Assembly: GCA_021779535.1 (NCBI GenBank) | Contig: JAJYAM010000007.1 | Coordinates: 1 to 64,000, forward strand | Length of the DNA stretch: 64,000 bases | From: Pseudomonadota bacterium | GTDB lineage: Bacteria; Pseudomonadota; Gammaproteobacteria; Steroidobacterales; Steroidobacteraceae | Direction of reading: 5' to 3' | Shown: piece after piece, positions 45,927-54,155 of the stretch | Layout: every line of letters begins with the position of its first letter | How positions within the stretch are numbered: the stretch's first letter is position 1 | Notes under the pieces: model-generated | Databases searched by the model: none | What the model was told of the DNA's origin: nothing | Seen by the model: only the letters and a program-made list of their open reading frames with translations | Translations under genes and position numbers: made by a program

Positions 45927-47093
45927 ATGGGCATTCCACTGCTTCAGGTTTACCGGGTCGCCCGCTATCTCGCCGCACGCAAGCTGCGCGGCGACAAGCG
46001 CTATCCGTTGGTGTTGATGCTGGAACCGCTGTTCCAGTGCAACCTGGCTTGCGCCGGTTGCGGCAAGATCGACTATCCGAAGGAGATCCTGCAACAACGC
46101 GTCAGCGTCGAGGATGCGCTGCGCGCGGTCGACGAGTGCGGCGCACCGATCGTGTCGATCCCGGGCGGCGAGCCGCTGATCCACAAGGAGATGCCGCAGA
46201 TCGTCGAGGGCATCGTCGCCCGCAAGAAATTCGTGTACCTGTGCACGAACGCGCTCCTGCTCGCGAAGCACATCGACGAGTACCGGCCCTCGCCGTACCT
46301 GACCTTCTCGATCCACCTCGACGGCAACCGGCAGCGTCACGACGAATCGGTCTGCCAGGAAGGCGTCTTCGACAAGGCGGTCGCGGCGATCCAGCTCGCG
46401 CGGCAGAAGGGCTTCCGGGTCACGATCAACTGCACGCTGTTCAACGGAGAGAACCCGGACGACGTCGCGGATTTCTTCGACACCGCGATGGATCTCGGCA
46501 TCGAAGGAATCACGGTTTCGCCGGGTTACAGCTACCACCATGCGCCGCGGCAGGACGTGTTCCTCGGCCGCCACGCGAGCAAGCAGCTGTTCCGCGAGAT
46601 CTTCCGCCGCCGTGGCCAGGCGCGCCGGCGCTGGGTGTTCAATCACTCGGCGCTGTTCCTGGATTTTCTGGCCGGCAATCAGCGCTATCAATGCACGCCG
46701 TGGAGCAACCCGACGTACAACGTGTTCGGCTGGCAGCGGCCCTGCTACTTGCTGACCGACGAGGGCTATGCGCCGAGCTACCGCTCGCTGATCGAGGAGA
46801 CCGACTGGGAACGCTACGGCGTCGGCCGGAATCCGCGTTGCAACAACTGCATGGCCCACTGCGGCTTCGAAGGCACCGCGGTCAACGATGCGTTCAGCCG
46901 GCCGCTGAAGGCGATGCTCACCGCGCTGCGCGGGCCGCGCGTCAGCGGGCCGATGGCGCCGGAGCTGCCGATCCAGTACGCGGAGGAAGGCGTACGGTCA
47001 CCCGCGGTCGCGACGGTGCCGGTCGGCGCGATCGGCCGTCGCGAGCCTGCCGGGGAACCCGGCGCCGCTCAGCCGAATACGCCCTCGGCGTAG
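45927..47093 (+). CDS. hpnH: Adenosylhopane synthase HpnH (radical SAM)
   Basis: A 388-residue radical SAM enzyme with CNLACAGCGKIDYP (CxxxCxxC) and a C-terminal cysteine set CNNCMAHCGFEG. HpnH joins the 5'-deoxyadenosyl radical to hopene, the first step in making extended hopanoids. The family starts MGIPLLQVYRVARYL, so the ATG at 45927 is firm. Its last 25 bases overlap the end of dnaB tail to tail; the last 60 or so residues are a variable low-complexity extension (SPAVATVPVGAIGRREPAGE). Confidence 0.97.
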   Translation: MGIPLLQVYRVARYLAARKLRGDKRYPLVLMLEPLFQCNLACAGCGKIDYPKEILQQRVSVEDALRAVDECGAPIVSIPGGEPLIHKEMPQIVEGIVARKKFVYLCTNALLLAKHIDEYRPSPYLTFSIHLDGNRQRHDESVCQEGVFDKAVAAIQLARQKGFRVTINCTLFNGENPDDVADFFDTAMDLGIEGITVSPGYSYHHAPRQDVFLGRHASKQLFREIFRRRGQARRRWVFNHSALFLDFLAGNQRYQCTPWSNPTYNVFGWQRPCYLLTDEGYAPSYRSLIEETDWERYGVGRNPRCNNCMAHCGFEGTAVNDAFSRPLKAMLTALRGPRVSGPMAPELPIQYAEEGVRSPAVATVPVGAIGRREPAGEPGAAQPNTPSA

Positions 47094-48454
47094 GACTCGG
47101 GAGCGTAATTCTCGAATTTCGTGTACTGCCCGAGGAAGGTGAGCTGCACCTCGCCGATCGGGCCGTTGCGCTGTTTCGCGACGATGATGTCCGCAATGCC
47201 CTTGCGGGTCGTGTTCGAGTCGTACACTTCCTCGCGATAGATCAGCAGGATCACGTCGGCGTCCTGCTCGATCGCACCGGACTCGCGCAGGTCCGACATC
47301 ACCGGCTTCTTCTCGACCCGCTGCTCGACGCTGCGGTTCAGCTGCGACAGCGCGATCACCGGCACCCTCAATTCCTTCGCGAGCGCCTTCAGCGAGCGCG
47401 AGATCTCCGAGATCTCGGTCGCGCGGTTCTCCTTCGTGCCGGCGACCTGCATCAATTGCAGGTAGTCGACGACGATCAGGTCGAGCCCGCGCTCGCGCTT
47501 CAACCGGCGCGCGCGCGCACGGACTTCGGTCGGCGTGAGCGCCGGCGTCTCGTCGACGAAGATCCGCGCGTTCGACAGCTGCGTCATCGCCGAGTCGATC
47601 CGCGGCCAGTCGTCCTCCTGCAGCCGTCCCGACCGCAGGTGCGCCTGATTGATCCGTCCGAGCGAGGAGATCATCCGCAGCGTCAACGACTCGGCGGACA
47701 TCTCCATGCTGAAGATCGCCGCCGCCTTGTTCGCGCCGAGCGCCGCGTTCTCCGCGATGTTCACCGCGAGCGTCGTCTTGCCCATCGACGGCCGGCCGGC
47801 GACGACGATCAGGTCGCCCGGCTGCAAGCCCGAGGTGATCTCGTCGAGCTGCTTGAATCCGGTCGAGATCCCGGTGAGCAGGTCCGGCGAGTTGTACAGC
47901 TCGTCGATGCGGTCGACGACCGCGGGCAGGACGTTCTTCACGGGCTGGAAGCCGACGGTGCCGCGCGCGCCGCGCTCCGCGATCTCGAACACCGCCCGCT
48001 CCGCGTCGTCGACGATCTCGCGCGCCTCGCGCCCCTCGGGCTCGAGCGCCGAGGAGGCGATCGCGTTGCCCGCGGTGACGAGCTGGCGCAGGATCGAGCG
48101 CTCCCGGACGATGTCCGCGTACGCGCGGATGTTGGCCGCGGTCGGCGTGTCGCGCGCGAGCGCGCCGAGATAGGCGAGGCCGCCGATCTGGTCCGAGAGC
48201 CCCTGGCTCTCGAGGAAGCCGGAGACCGTGACCGCGTCGCAGGGCTGGCCGCGCTCGACCAGCGAGGCGATCGCGTCGAAGATCAACCGGTGATCGTGCC
48301 GGTAGAAGTCGCCGGCGGCGACGCGATCGGCGATCTGATCCCAGGCCGCCGAGTCCAGCAACAACCCGCCGAGCACCGATTGCTCGGCTTCGACCGAATG
48401 CGGCGGCAGGCGGATCCCCGCCTCGGTCGACCGCCGGCTCGCCGGTTCCGCCAC
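47069..48454 (-). CDS. dnaB: Replicative DNA helicase DnaB
   Basis: A 461-residue hexameric helicase: N-terminal domain (PHSVEAEQSVLGGLLLD), linker, RecA-like domain with GRPSMGKTTLAVNIAE, DLIVVDYLQLM and SRSLKALAKELRVPVIALSQLNR. It unwinds DNA at the fork with the DnaX-containing holoenzyme. GTG start at 48454. Last gene downstream of rpsF-rpsR-rplI, a typical gammaproteobacterial order. Confidence 0.98.
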   Translation of the reverse strand: MAEPASRRSTEAGIRLPPHSVEAEQSVLGGLLLDSAAWDQIADRVAAGDFYRHDHRLIFDAIASLVERGQPCDAVTVSGFLESQGLSDQIGGLAYLGALARDTPTAANIRAYADIVRERSILRQLVTAGNAIASSALEPEGREAREIVDDAERAVFEIAERGARGTVGFQPVKNVLPAVVDRIDELYNSPDLLTGISTGFKQLDEITSGLQPGDLIVVAGRPSMGKTTLAVNIAENAALGANKAAAIFSMEMSAESLTLRMISSLGRINQAHLRSGRLQEDDWPRIDSAMTQLSNARIFVDETPALTPTEVRARARRLKRERGLDLIVVDYLQLMQVAGTKENRATEISEISRSLKALAKELRVPVIALSQLNRSVEQRVEKKPVMSDLRESGAIEQDADVILLIYREEVYDSNTTRKGIADIIVAKQRNGPIGEVQLTFLGQYTKFENYAPESYAEGVFG

Positions 48455-48488
48455 GTGCTATCCGTGCGCGACGCGGCTCGGGGCGCCG

Positions 48489-48938
48489 CTATTCTTCGGC
48501 AACGATCGTGACCTGCAGGGTCACGTCCACGTCGGTGTGCAGGTGCAGCTCGACGGAGTGATCGCCGGTCGAGCGGATCGGTCCGTTCGGCATCCGCACT
48601 TCCGCGCGGGTGATCGGATAGCCGGCCTTCACGGCCGCCTCGGCGATGTCCGCCGTGCCGATCGATCCGAACAGCTTGCCTTCGGATCCCGCCTTCGCCT
48701 TCAGCTCGAGCTTGAAGTTCTCGAACTTCGCCGCACGCTCCTGCGCGTGCTGCAGCTCCGCGTGCGCCTTCGCCTCGAGTTCGGCCCGCTGCGCCTCGAA
48801 CCTGGCGACGTTCGCCGGCGTCGCGAGCGTCGCCCGCCCGGTCGGCACGAGATGATTGCGCGCGTAGCCCGGCTTGACCTTCACCCGGTCGCCGATCTGC
48901 CCGAGGTTCGCGACCTTCTGCAGGAGGATGATATCCAT
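48489..48938 (-). CDS. rplI: Ribosomal protein L9
   Basis: A 149-residue L9 with N-terminal domain MDIILLQKVANLGQIGDRVKVKPGYARNHLVP, central helix and C-terminal domain (SIGTADIAEAAVKAGYPI). An AGGG-rich ribosome site precedes the ATG. Twenty bases follow rpsR. Confidence 0.98.
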   Translation of the reverse strand: MDIILLQKVANLGQIGDRVKVKPGYARNHLVPTGRATLATPANVARFEAQRAELEAKAHAELQHAQERAAKFENFKLELKAKAGSEGKLFGSIGTADIAEAAVKAGYPITRAEVRMPNGPIRSTGDHSVELHLHTDVDVTLQVTIVAEE

Positions 48939-48957
48939 CGATGCGCCCTCCGCCCTT

Positions 48958-49182
48958 TCAGTGCTGATCCGTGTACGGCAACAACGCGAGATAGCGCGCC
49001 CGGCGGATCGCGAGCTGCAGCTGCCGCTGGTAGTGCGCGCGCGTGCCGGTGATCCGGCTCGGGACGATCTTGCCGGTCTCGGTGACGTAGCCCTTCAGCG
49101 TGCCGAGATCCTTGTAGTCGATCTGCTTCACGCCGTCGGCGGTGAAGCGGCAGAATTTCTTGCGGCGGAAAAAACGTGCCAT
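48958..49182 (-). CDS. rpsR: Ribosomal protein S18
   Basis: A 74-residue S18 ([40 protein letters not shown]) that forms a dimer with S6 on the 30S platform. AAGGAG lies 5 bases before its ATG. It follows rpsF by 24 bases; priB, found between these genes in many relatives, is absent. Confidence 0.98.
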   Translation of the reverse strand: MARFFRRKKFCRFTADGVKQIDYKDLGTLKGYVTETGKIVPSRITGTRAHYQRQLQLAIRRARYLALLPYTDQH

Positions 49183-49206
49183 GGAAGCTCCTTGAACTGC
49201 GTCCGC

Positions 49207-49596
49207 TCAGCGCGCGCTGGCCGGGGTTTCTTCGTCGTCGGCGTCGTCGAATTCCTCGTGACGCCGCGCGCCGTCTTCCGAGGACTTCGCCATCGGCGAC
49301 GGTTCGGTCACCGCCTCGTCCATCTTCACGACCAGGTGACGCAACACCGCGTCGCTGAATCGGAATGCGCCGTAGAGTTCGCCCAGGGTCTTCTGGTCGC
49401 ACTCGACGTTCATCAGCACGTAGTGGGCCTTGTGGACCTTCGCGATCGGATAGGCGAGCTGACGCCGGCCCCAATCCTCGAAGCGATGCACCGCACCGCC
49501 GCCCGCCGTGATCATCCCGCGGTAGCGGTCGATCATCGCAGGCACTTGCTCGCTCTGGTCCGGGTGGACCAGGAGCACGATCTCGTAATGTCGCAT
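49207..49596 (-). CDS. rpsF: Ribosomal protein S6
   Basis: A 129-residue S6: [50 protein letters not shown], then a long acidic C-terminal tail ([19 protein letters not shown]) like the stretch that receives glutamate residues from RimK in E. coli, though it ends in SAR. The start at 49596 follows AAGGAG; the track's 18 extra residues are leader sequence. First gene of rpsF-rpsR-rplI-dnaB. Confidence 0.97.
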   Translation of the reverse strand: MRHYEIVLLVHPDQSEQVPAMIDRYRGMITAGGGAVHRFEDWGRRQLAYPIAKVHKAHYVLMNVECDQKTLGELYGAFRFSDAVLRHLVVKMDEAVTEPSPMAKSSEDGARRHEEFDDADDEETPASAR

Positions 49597-49601
49597 GTCG
49601 T

Positions 49602-49664
49602 CTCCTTGCGGATTACGCCTCCCGTTGCGAGCGGTGAGGCAAGGAGTCAAGCCGGTTGCCCGGC
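49602..49664 (-). promoter_or_regulatory. Structured rpsF leader, candidate S6:S18 regulatory RNA
   Basis: In the rpsF 5' leader, CTCCTTGC (49639-49646) and GCAAGGAG (49602-49609) are perfectly complementary over 8 bp, and the second arm contains the rpsF Shine-Dalgarno AAGGAG. Between them CCTC-A-CCG and CGG-GAGG form a hairpin of seven pairs with loop CTCGCAA, leaving an 8-base 3' bulge CGTAATCC. A separate hairpin GCCGG-GCAA-CCGGC with a GNRA loop lies just upstream (49651-49664). S6:S18 binds such leaders in other bacteria; assignment here is by position and folding on paper. Confidence 0.65.
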
Positions 49665-49677
49665 GAAAAGAGCGCGA

Positions 49678-49706
49678 AGGATACGCGCCCCGGTTCCGGC
49701 GGTCAA
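49678..49706 (-). promoter_or_regulatory. Promoter of rpsF-rpsR-rplI-dnaB
   Basis: Minus-strand TTGACC, 17-base spacer, TATCCT, overlapping the end of rlmB. A start near 49671 would give a leader of about 75 bases that contains the fold described above. Confidence 0.65.
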
Positions 49707-50464
49707 CCCGGCGGCTCGCGGCGCTGCCGCGCCGCCTCGAACAGCGCGATGCCGGTCGCGACCGAGACGTTCAACGACTCGATCCGGCCCGCCATCGGGA
49801 TCCGGACCAGGAAGTCGCAACGCTCCCGGGTCAACCGGCGCATCCCGCTGCCCTCGCCGCCGAGCACGAGTGCGAGCGGGCGGCGCAGGTCCGCCGAGTA
49901 GATCGTGTCCGGCGCGTCGGCGGCGGTCCCGGCGACCCAGACCCGGCGTTCCTTCAACCGCTCCAGCGTGCGCGCGAGGTTGGTGACCGCGACGACCGGC
50001 ACGAATTCCGCGGCGCCCGCCGCGGCCTTGCGGGCCGCGCCGTCGACGCCGGCGGCCCGGTCGCGCGGAATCACGACCGCGTGCGCGCCCGCGGCTTCCG
50101 CGGTCCGCAGGCACGCGCCGAGGTTGTGCGGATCGGTCACGCCGTCGAGCACCAGCAGGAGCGGGTCCTCGCCGAGCCGATCGACTGCGGCGAGCAGTTC
50201 CGATTCGTCCCAGGGACGGGTCGGGCGGATCGCGGCGACGATGCCCTGGTGCACGGCGTTCGAGCCCGCCATCGCCTCGAGCGTCCGGGGCGTCGCGCTC
50301 TGGGCGCGCAAGCCGAGCGCCTCCGCGCGTCGCTTCAGCTCCCGCATGCGCCGGTCGTCACGCCCCGCCGCGATCCAGATCTCGAGCACCCGCTCCGGGG
50401 CCCGGTCGAGCATGGCCTCGACCGCATGCAGTCCGTGCACGTACTGGCGGGCGCCGTCAGCCAC
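49703..50464 (-). CDS. rlmB: 23S rRNA (guanosine-2251-2'-O) methyltransferase
   Basis: A 253-residue SPOUT methyltransferase with the three SpoU motifs: [39 protein letters not shown] and [22 protein letters not shown]. The N-terminal L30e-like part starts [19 protein letters not shown]. The GTG at 50464 is chosen, inside the end of rnr (8-base overlap), as in many rnr-rlmB pairs; the track's longer ORF is a shadow of rnr. Confidence 0.96.
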   Translation of the reverse strand: MADGARQYVHGLHAVEAMLDRAPERVLEIWIAAGRDDRRMRELKRRAEALGLRAQSATPRTLEAMAGSNAVHQGIVAAIRPTRPWDESELLAAVDRLGEDPLLLVLDGVTDPHNLGACLRTAEAAGAHAVVIPRDRAAGVDGAARKAAAGAAEFVPVVAVTNLARTLERLKERRVWVAGTAADAPDTIYSADLRRPLALVLGGEGSGMRRLTRERCDFLVRIPMAGRIESLNVSVATGIALFEAARQRREPPG

Positions 50465-52802
50465 GCGCGCCCCGCCGGCGTCCGCCCGAGCGTCGCGCGC
50501 CGCGGCCGGTGCGCTGCGGCTCCGGCTGGTCCAGCAACTCGAAGTCCACCTGGCGCTGCGCGAGGTCGACCACGCGCAGCCGCACGCGCACCGGATCCCC
50601 CATCCGCAAGCGTCGCCCGGTCGAGCGTCCGACGAGCCCGAGCCCGCCATCGTCGAGCTGCCAGTAATCGCCGGGTATCGCGGTCACGTGGACCAGTCCG
50701 TCGATCGGCATCTCCTTCAGCTGCACGAACAGGCCGAACTCCAGCGCGCTGGTGATCGTCGCATCGAACGCCTCGCCGACGCGCGGGCGCAGGTACAGGC
50801 ACTTCAGGTACCCGAGCACCTCGCGCGAGGCTTCATCGGCCCGCCGCTCACGCTGCGAGCTCTCGCGACCGAGCGACTGCAGTTCCTCGACCCCGTAGCG
50901 GTGGCCGGACGGGCTCGACGGCGCGGTCGACGCCTTGAGCGCGCGATGCACCAGCAGGTCCGGATAGCGGCGGATCGGCGACGTGAAGTGCGCGTACTCG
51001 GTGAGCGCGAGGCCGAAGTGGCCGATGTTGGTCTGCTGGTAGACCGCCTGCGCGAGCGCACGGATCACGAGACCCTCGAGCAGCGCCCCGTCCGGCCGGT
51101 CGACGAGCCGTTCGATCAGCATCCGGAACTCGTTCGCGGTCGGCTCCTCGGAGAACGGCGCGCCGATCTTCAGCGCGTTCATGATCCGGCGCAGCTCGTC
51201 GACGCGCTTCTCCTCCGGACGGCCGTGCACGCGGTACAGGCTTCGGGTCTGCGTGAGACGCAGCGCGGTCGCCGCCTGGACGTTCGCCGCGATCATGCAT
51301 TCCTCGATCAGCCGGTGCGCGTCGGTGCGCACGACGGTGTGGAAACCCTCGATCGCGCCGTCGGCGCCGATCCGGGCCTTGACCTCGCCGCCACGGAAAT
51401 CGAGCGCGCCACGCGCGTCGCGCGCCGCCTTCAGCGCGCCGAACAGCGAGTGCAGCGCGCGCAGCGATGCGGCGACGGCGTCACCGAGCCGGGGCGCGCC
51501 GGGCGCATTCGGGTCCTCGAGGAACGCCCACGCGCCTTCGTAGGTCAGGCGTTCGTGCGACCGGATCACCGCCTCGTAGAAGCGCGCCTTGCCGAGCGCG
51601 CCGGTCTTGCCGACGCGCATGTCGCAGACATAGGCGAGCCGGTCGACCCGCGGCATCAGCGAACACAGGTGGTTCGACAGATGTTCCGGCAGCATCGGGA
51701 ATACGCGGTCCGGGAAATACACCGAGGTCGCGCGCGCGCGCGCCTCGAGGTCGATCGCGTCGCCGACGCGCACGTAGTTCGAGACGTCGGCGATCGCGAC
51801 GACGAGGCGCCAGCCGCCGCCCCGCAGCGGCTCGGCGTAGACCGCGTCGTCGAAGTCGCGTGCGTCCTCCCCGTCGATCGTGACCAGCGGCAGATCGCGC
51901 AGGTCCTCGCGCCCCGCGCAGTCGGCGGACGTGACCTGCGGTCCGAAACGGTTCGCGGCGGCGTTGACCGCCGCCGGAAACCGCTCCGGCAAGTCGTGGC
52001 GCAGCAGCGCGAGGCGGGCCGCCAGATCGGCGGGCCGAAGATCGCGCAGCACCTCGACGACCCGGCCGCGCGCCGCGATCTCGCCGAGCGGTCGCTTGGT
52101 GACCTCGACGATGACGTAGTCGTCATCGGATGCGCCGCCGCGATCCGCGAACGGCACTTCGACCCCGTACCAATGGCCGGGATCCTCGGGCGCGACCCGG
52201 CCGTGGGCGGGGCCCGTGTGCCAGATCCCGCCGAGCTTCATCGGTGCGTCCGCGATGCGGCGAATCAGGCGCGCGAGCGGACGGCCGCGCTCGTTGACGC
52301 CGACGACGCGCACCTCGACCCGGTCGTTGTGCATCAGCGTCGCCGCGTCGACGCGCGCGAGCGCGATCCACGTGCCGCCGTCGTCCGGCACGACGGTGAC
52401 CTCGCCGCTCGCGCGCCCGCGCACCCGACCGGCGACCCGCTCTCCCGACCCCACGCTCGCGTAACCGGTGGCGGTGAGCACCGCCTGCCCGTCGCGCACC
52501 ATCGCCGCGAGCCGCTTGTCGAGCGCGTCGCGCTCCGACTGCACCGTGATGCCGAGGCGCCGCGCGATGCGGTCGGTGCTGAGCGGCTCCGGTGCCTGCG
52601 CGAGATGCGAGAGCAGCAGCTCACGGCTCGCGATCGGTGCCGCGTAACGCGATTTCTCGAGCTCGAACTTCGGGTCCTGCGCCCGCCAGTCCGCGCCGGG
52701 CGGGTCGTCCGCGCCGGTCCCGCGCGGCCGGCCGGCGGCGCGCGCCGCTGCGTTCGCGCGCCGGCCGTTGCGCGGCCCGTGATCGCCGTTCTGATTCGTC
52801 AT
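50457..52802 (-). CDS. rnr: Ribonuclease R
   Basis: A 781-residue processive 3'-5' exoribonuclease that degrades structured RNA: N-terminal helix-turn-helix, cold-shock domains, RNB catalytic domain with DGEDARDFDDAVYAE, C-terminal S1 domain (GEAFDATITSALEFGLFVQLKEMPIDGLVHV) and a basic Arg/Gly tail. The start MTNQNGDHGPRN at 52802 is chosen; the 67-residue extension in the track is an antisense reading of tRNA-Leu and the gap. Confidence 0.97.
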   Translation of the reverse strand: MTNQNGDHGPRNGRRANAAARAAGRPRGTGADDPPGADWRAQDPKFELEKSRYAAPIASRELLLSHLAQAPEPLSTDRIARRLGITVQSERDALDKRLAAMVRDGQAVLTATGYASVGSGERVAGRVRGRASGEVTVVPDDGGTWIALARVDAATLMHNDRVEVRVVGVNERGRPLARLIRRIADAPMKLGGIWHTGPAHGRVAPEDPGHWYGVEVPFADRGGASDDDYVIVEVTKRPLGEIAARGRVVEVLRDLRPADLAARLALLRHDLPERFPAAVNAAANRFGPQVTSADCAGREDLRDLPLVTIDGEDARDFDDAVYAEPLRGGGWRLVVAIADVSNYVRVGDAIDLEARARATSVYFPDRVFPMLPEHLSNHLCSLMPRVDRLAYVCDMRVGKTGALGKARFYEAVIRSHERLTYEGAWAFLEDPNAPGAPRLGDAVAASLRALHSLFGALKAARDARGALDFRGGEVKARIGADGAIEGFHTVVRTDAHRLIEECMIAANVQAATALRLTQTRSLYRVHGRPEEKRVDELRRIMNALKIGAPFSEEPTANEFRMLIERLVDRPDGALLEGLVIRALAQAVYQQTNIGHFGLALTEYAHFTSPIRRYPDLLVHRALKASTAPSSPSGHRYGVEELQSLGRESSQRERRADEASREVLGYLKCLYLRPRVGEAFDATITSALEFGLFVQLKEMPIDGLVHVTAIPGDYWQLDDGGLGLVGRSTGRRLRMGDPVRVRLRVVDLAQRQVDFELLDQPEPQRTGRGARRSGGRRRGARG

Positions 52803-52856
52803 GTTCTCAATACTCCCGTGGCCGGCATTGCATCCGTCCGGCTCGATTCGATTCGA

Positions 52857-52885
52857 TTGACAAGGCGCAGGGCTGTGCGTACATT
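52857..52885 (+). promoter_or_regulatory. Promoter of tRNA-Leu
   Basis: A consensus TTGACA, 17-base spacer and TACATT, followed by a GC-rich discriminator (TCGCGG), with the predicted start about 25 bases before the tRNA. Three copies of CGATT precede the -35. Confidence 0.68.
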
Positions 52886-52917
52886 TCGCGGCCTGCGCCG
52901 TAGGCGCGCCCCCTCGT

Positions 52918-53002
52918 GCCCAGGTGGCGGAACTGGTAGACGCGCTGGTTTCAGGTACCAGTGGAGAAATTCGTGGAGGTTCGAGTCCTCTCCTGGGCAC
53001 CA
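52918..53002 (+). tRNA. tRNA-Leu(CAG)
   Basis: GCCCAGG pairs with CCTGGGC; discriminator A and an encoded CCA follow. Anticodon loop TTCAGGT gives CAG (52952-52954), decoding CUG, expected to be the most used leucine codon at this GC content. A short extra arm TGGAGAAATTCG and T arm GGTTCGAGTCC complete a class II tRNA. Confidence 0.97.
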
Positions 53003-53176
53003 CTCCTTGAGAACCCGTTGACTATCAAATACTTGATGGTTGATTGAGCCTTCGCGGGTCGGCGCGCATCGGCGTCGACACCCGCCGGAGCGGACGGTCC
53101 GAGTCGGCAAGCGCCGGCGACCAGGCACCCGCGCAGTCTAACAGGAAACGGGATCGGCCGCGGCGTGTCGCGCGAG
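53003..53176. other. Gap after tRNA-Leu
   Basis: No gene seen. Just after the tRNA, ATCAA-ATAC-TTGAT (53027-53040) could form a short hairpin but has no T-tract. No integrase, direct repeat of the tRNA end or other sign of an integrated element was seen. Confidence 0.4.
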
Positions 53177-53641
53177 TCAAGCGGGATTCGCGTACAAAGC
53201 CGGCGACAAGGCCTCGTCGAGCGCCCCCTCGTCGAGGTGCACCAGGTCTTTCGGAATCTCGAGCACGACGGCCGCCTGGAGCGAGTGCGGCAAGACCGCG
53301 CGCAGCTGCCCGAGAAATCCCGGTTCGGCGACCAATGCGAGCCGCGTGAACTGCGCCCGAGCCTGCTCGAGCGCCGCGACGATGCGGTGCGCGAACACTT
53401 CGGCCTCGTGCTTCGACGGCGAGCGCTCGCCCTGCGTTCCGTGATGCGCGACCGCGCCGCGCCGCCCGCCGCCGGACGCATGGTCGAACACGCGGCCCGG
53501 ACGGTCGGACTTGAAGTCCCGGTCGTGCCAATGCGCCTGAGGGTCGTCGAGTTGCTCCACCAGACGCAAAGGCCCGCGAACCCGCGGCACCTCGTAGATG
53601 CGGGCCCGGGCACGGTCGGCGACGACGACGCGAAGACTCAT
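53177..53641 (-). CDS. Host attachment protein family
   Basis: A 154-residue protein of the 'host attachment protein' family (first described in plant-associated bacteria), with MSLRVVVADRARARIYEV, FDHASGGGRRGAVAHHG, FAHRIVAALEQARAQFTRLALVAEPGFLGQLR and LEIPKDLVHLD. The fold resembles eRF1-like/archaeal release factor domains, suggesting a translation-linked role, and its neighbour is the hibernation factor gene. No signal peptide, so a role in surface attachment is doubtful. Start at 53641. Confidence 0.82.
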   Translation of the reverse strand: MSLRVVVADRARARIYEVPRVRGPLRLVEQLDDPQAHWHDRDFKSDRPGRVFDHASGGGRRGAVAHHGTQGERSPSKHEAEVFAHRIVAALEQARAQFTRLALVAEPGFLGQLRAVLPHSLQAAVVLEIPKDLVHLDEGALDEALSPALYANPA

Positions 53642-53666
53642 GGCATGGAGCATACGATTCTCGCGG

Positions 53667-53683
53667 GGCCCGGTCATCGGGCC
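53667..53683. repeat. Inverted repeat between host-attachment gene and hpf
   Basis: GGCCCG-GTCAT-CGGGCC, a perfect 6-bp inverted repeat in the divergent gap, 26 bases before one start and 103 before the other. Could be an operator or a leader hairpin. Confidence 0.4.
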
Positions 53684-53785
53684 TGTCCGAACCGGCTTCC
53701 TGGAAACCCCGCATGACAGTGCGCGGGAATTCGGCGATCATTGGCCGGAACTCGATCGACACGCACTCCCGCACTGGATGGTCGG

Positions 53786-54133
53786 ATGCAAAAATCCCTG
53801 CAGATCACGTTTCGCCACATGCCCGCATCACCCGCCGTCGAGGCCAAGGCCCGCGAACTGCTCGAGCGCCTCGAGCGGATCCACTCGCAGATCGTCGGGT
53901 GCCACGTGACGATCGACACGCCGGACGCGCATCAAAACAAGGGCGCGCCGTTCGTGATCAAGATCGACATCGAGGTGCCCGGACGCACCGTGCACGTCGA
54001 CAGCGCCAAGCACCCGCATCCGGAGGACGTGGACGCCTACCTCGCGCTCCGGCATGCGTTCGACACCGCCCGCCGCCTCCTCGACGAACTCGCGCAGAAG
54101 CGGCACGCGCAGGACCATCGCCTGGAGGGTTGA
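53786..54133 (+). CDS. hpf: Short ribosome hibernation-promoting factor
   Basis: A 115-residue HPF/YfiA (S30AE) domain protein: LQITFRHMPASPAVEAKARELLERLERI and the C-terminal YLALRHAFDTARRLLDELAQKR. Short form without the dimerisation domain, so it acts like E. coli HPF/YfiA in silencing stationary-phase ribosomes. ATG 53786 chosen because homologues start at MQ.S.QITF; the track adds 15 upstream residues. rpoN and ptsN, its frequent neighbours, are absent. Confidence 0.9.
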   Translation: MQKSLQITFRHMPASPAVEAKARELLERLERIHSQIVGCHVTIDTPDAHQNKGAPFVIKIDIEVPGRTVHVDSAKHPHPEDVDAYLALRHAFDTARRLLDELAQKRHAQDHRLEG

Positions 54134-54155
54134 TCGCAGCCGCCGCCGCGCGCGC

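Noticed and set aside
44697-46859. 720-residue minus-strand ORF ending in HpnI
   Set aside because: The first 336 residues are an antisense reading of hpnH; HpnI starts at 45851.
52837-52858. CGATT triplet repeat before tRNA-Leu
   Set aside because: Only three short copies directly next to the -35; too short to call a functional repeat.
52803-53003. N-terminal extension of RNase R
   Set aside because: It translates the antisense of tRNA-Leu (VPRRGLEPPRISPLVP is the usual tRNA-derived artefact) and the promoter gap.
49905-53021. 1038-residue plus-strand ORF
   Set aside because: It runs antisense through rlmB and rnr, which have full family motifs, and its product is Arg/Ala-rich with no domain. 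Long antisense frames are expected at this GC content.
53003-53176. Integration site downstream of tRNA-Leu
   Set aside because: No integrase, no repeated tRNA 3' end and no composition change nearby.
53641-53656. Sigma-54-like site before hpf (TGGCATGGAGCATACG)
   Set aside because: The -24 TGGCA is present but the invariant GC at -12 reads AC, so it fails the consensus.
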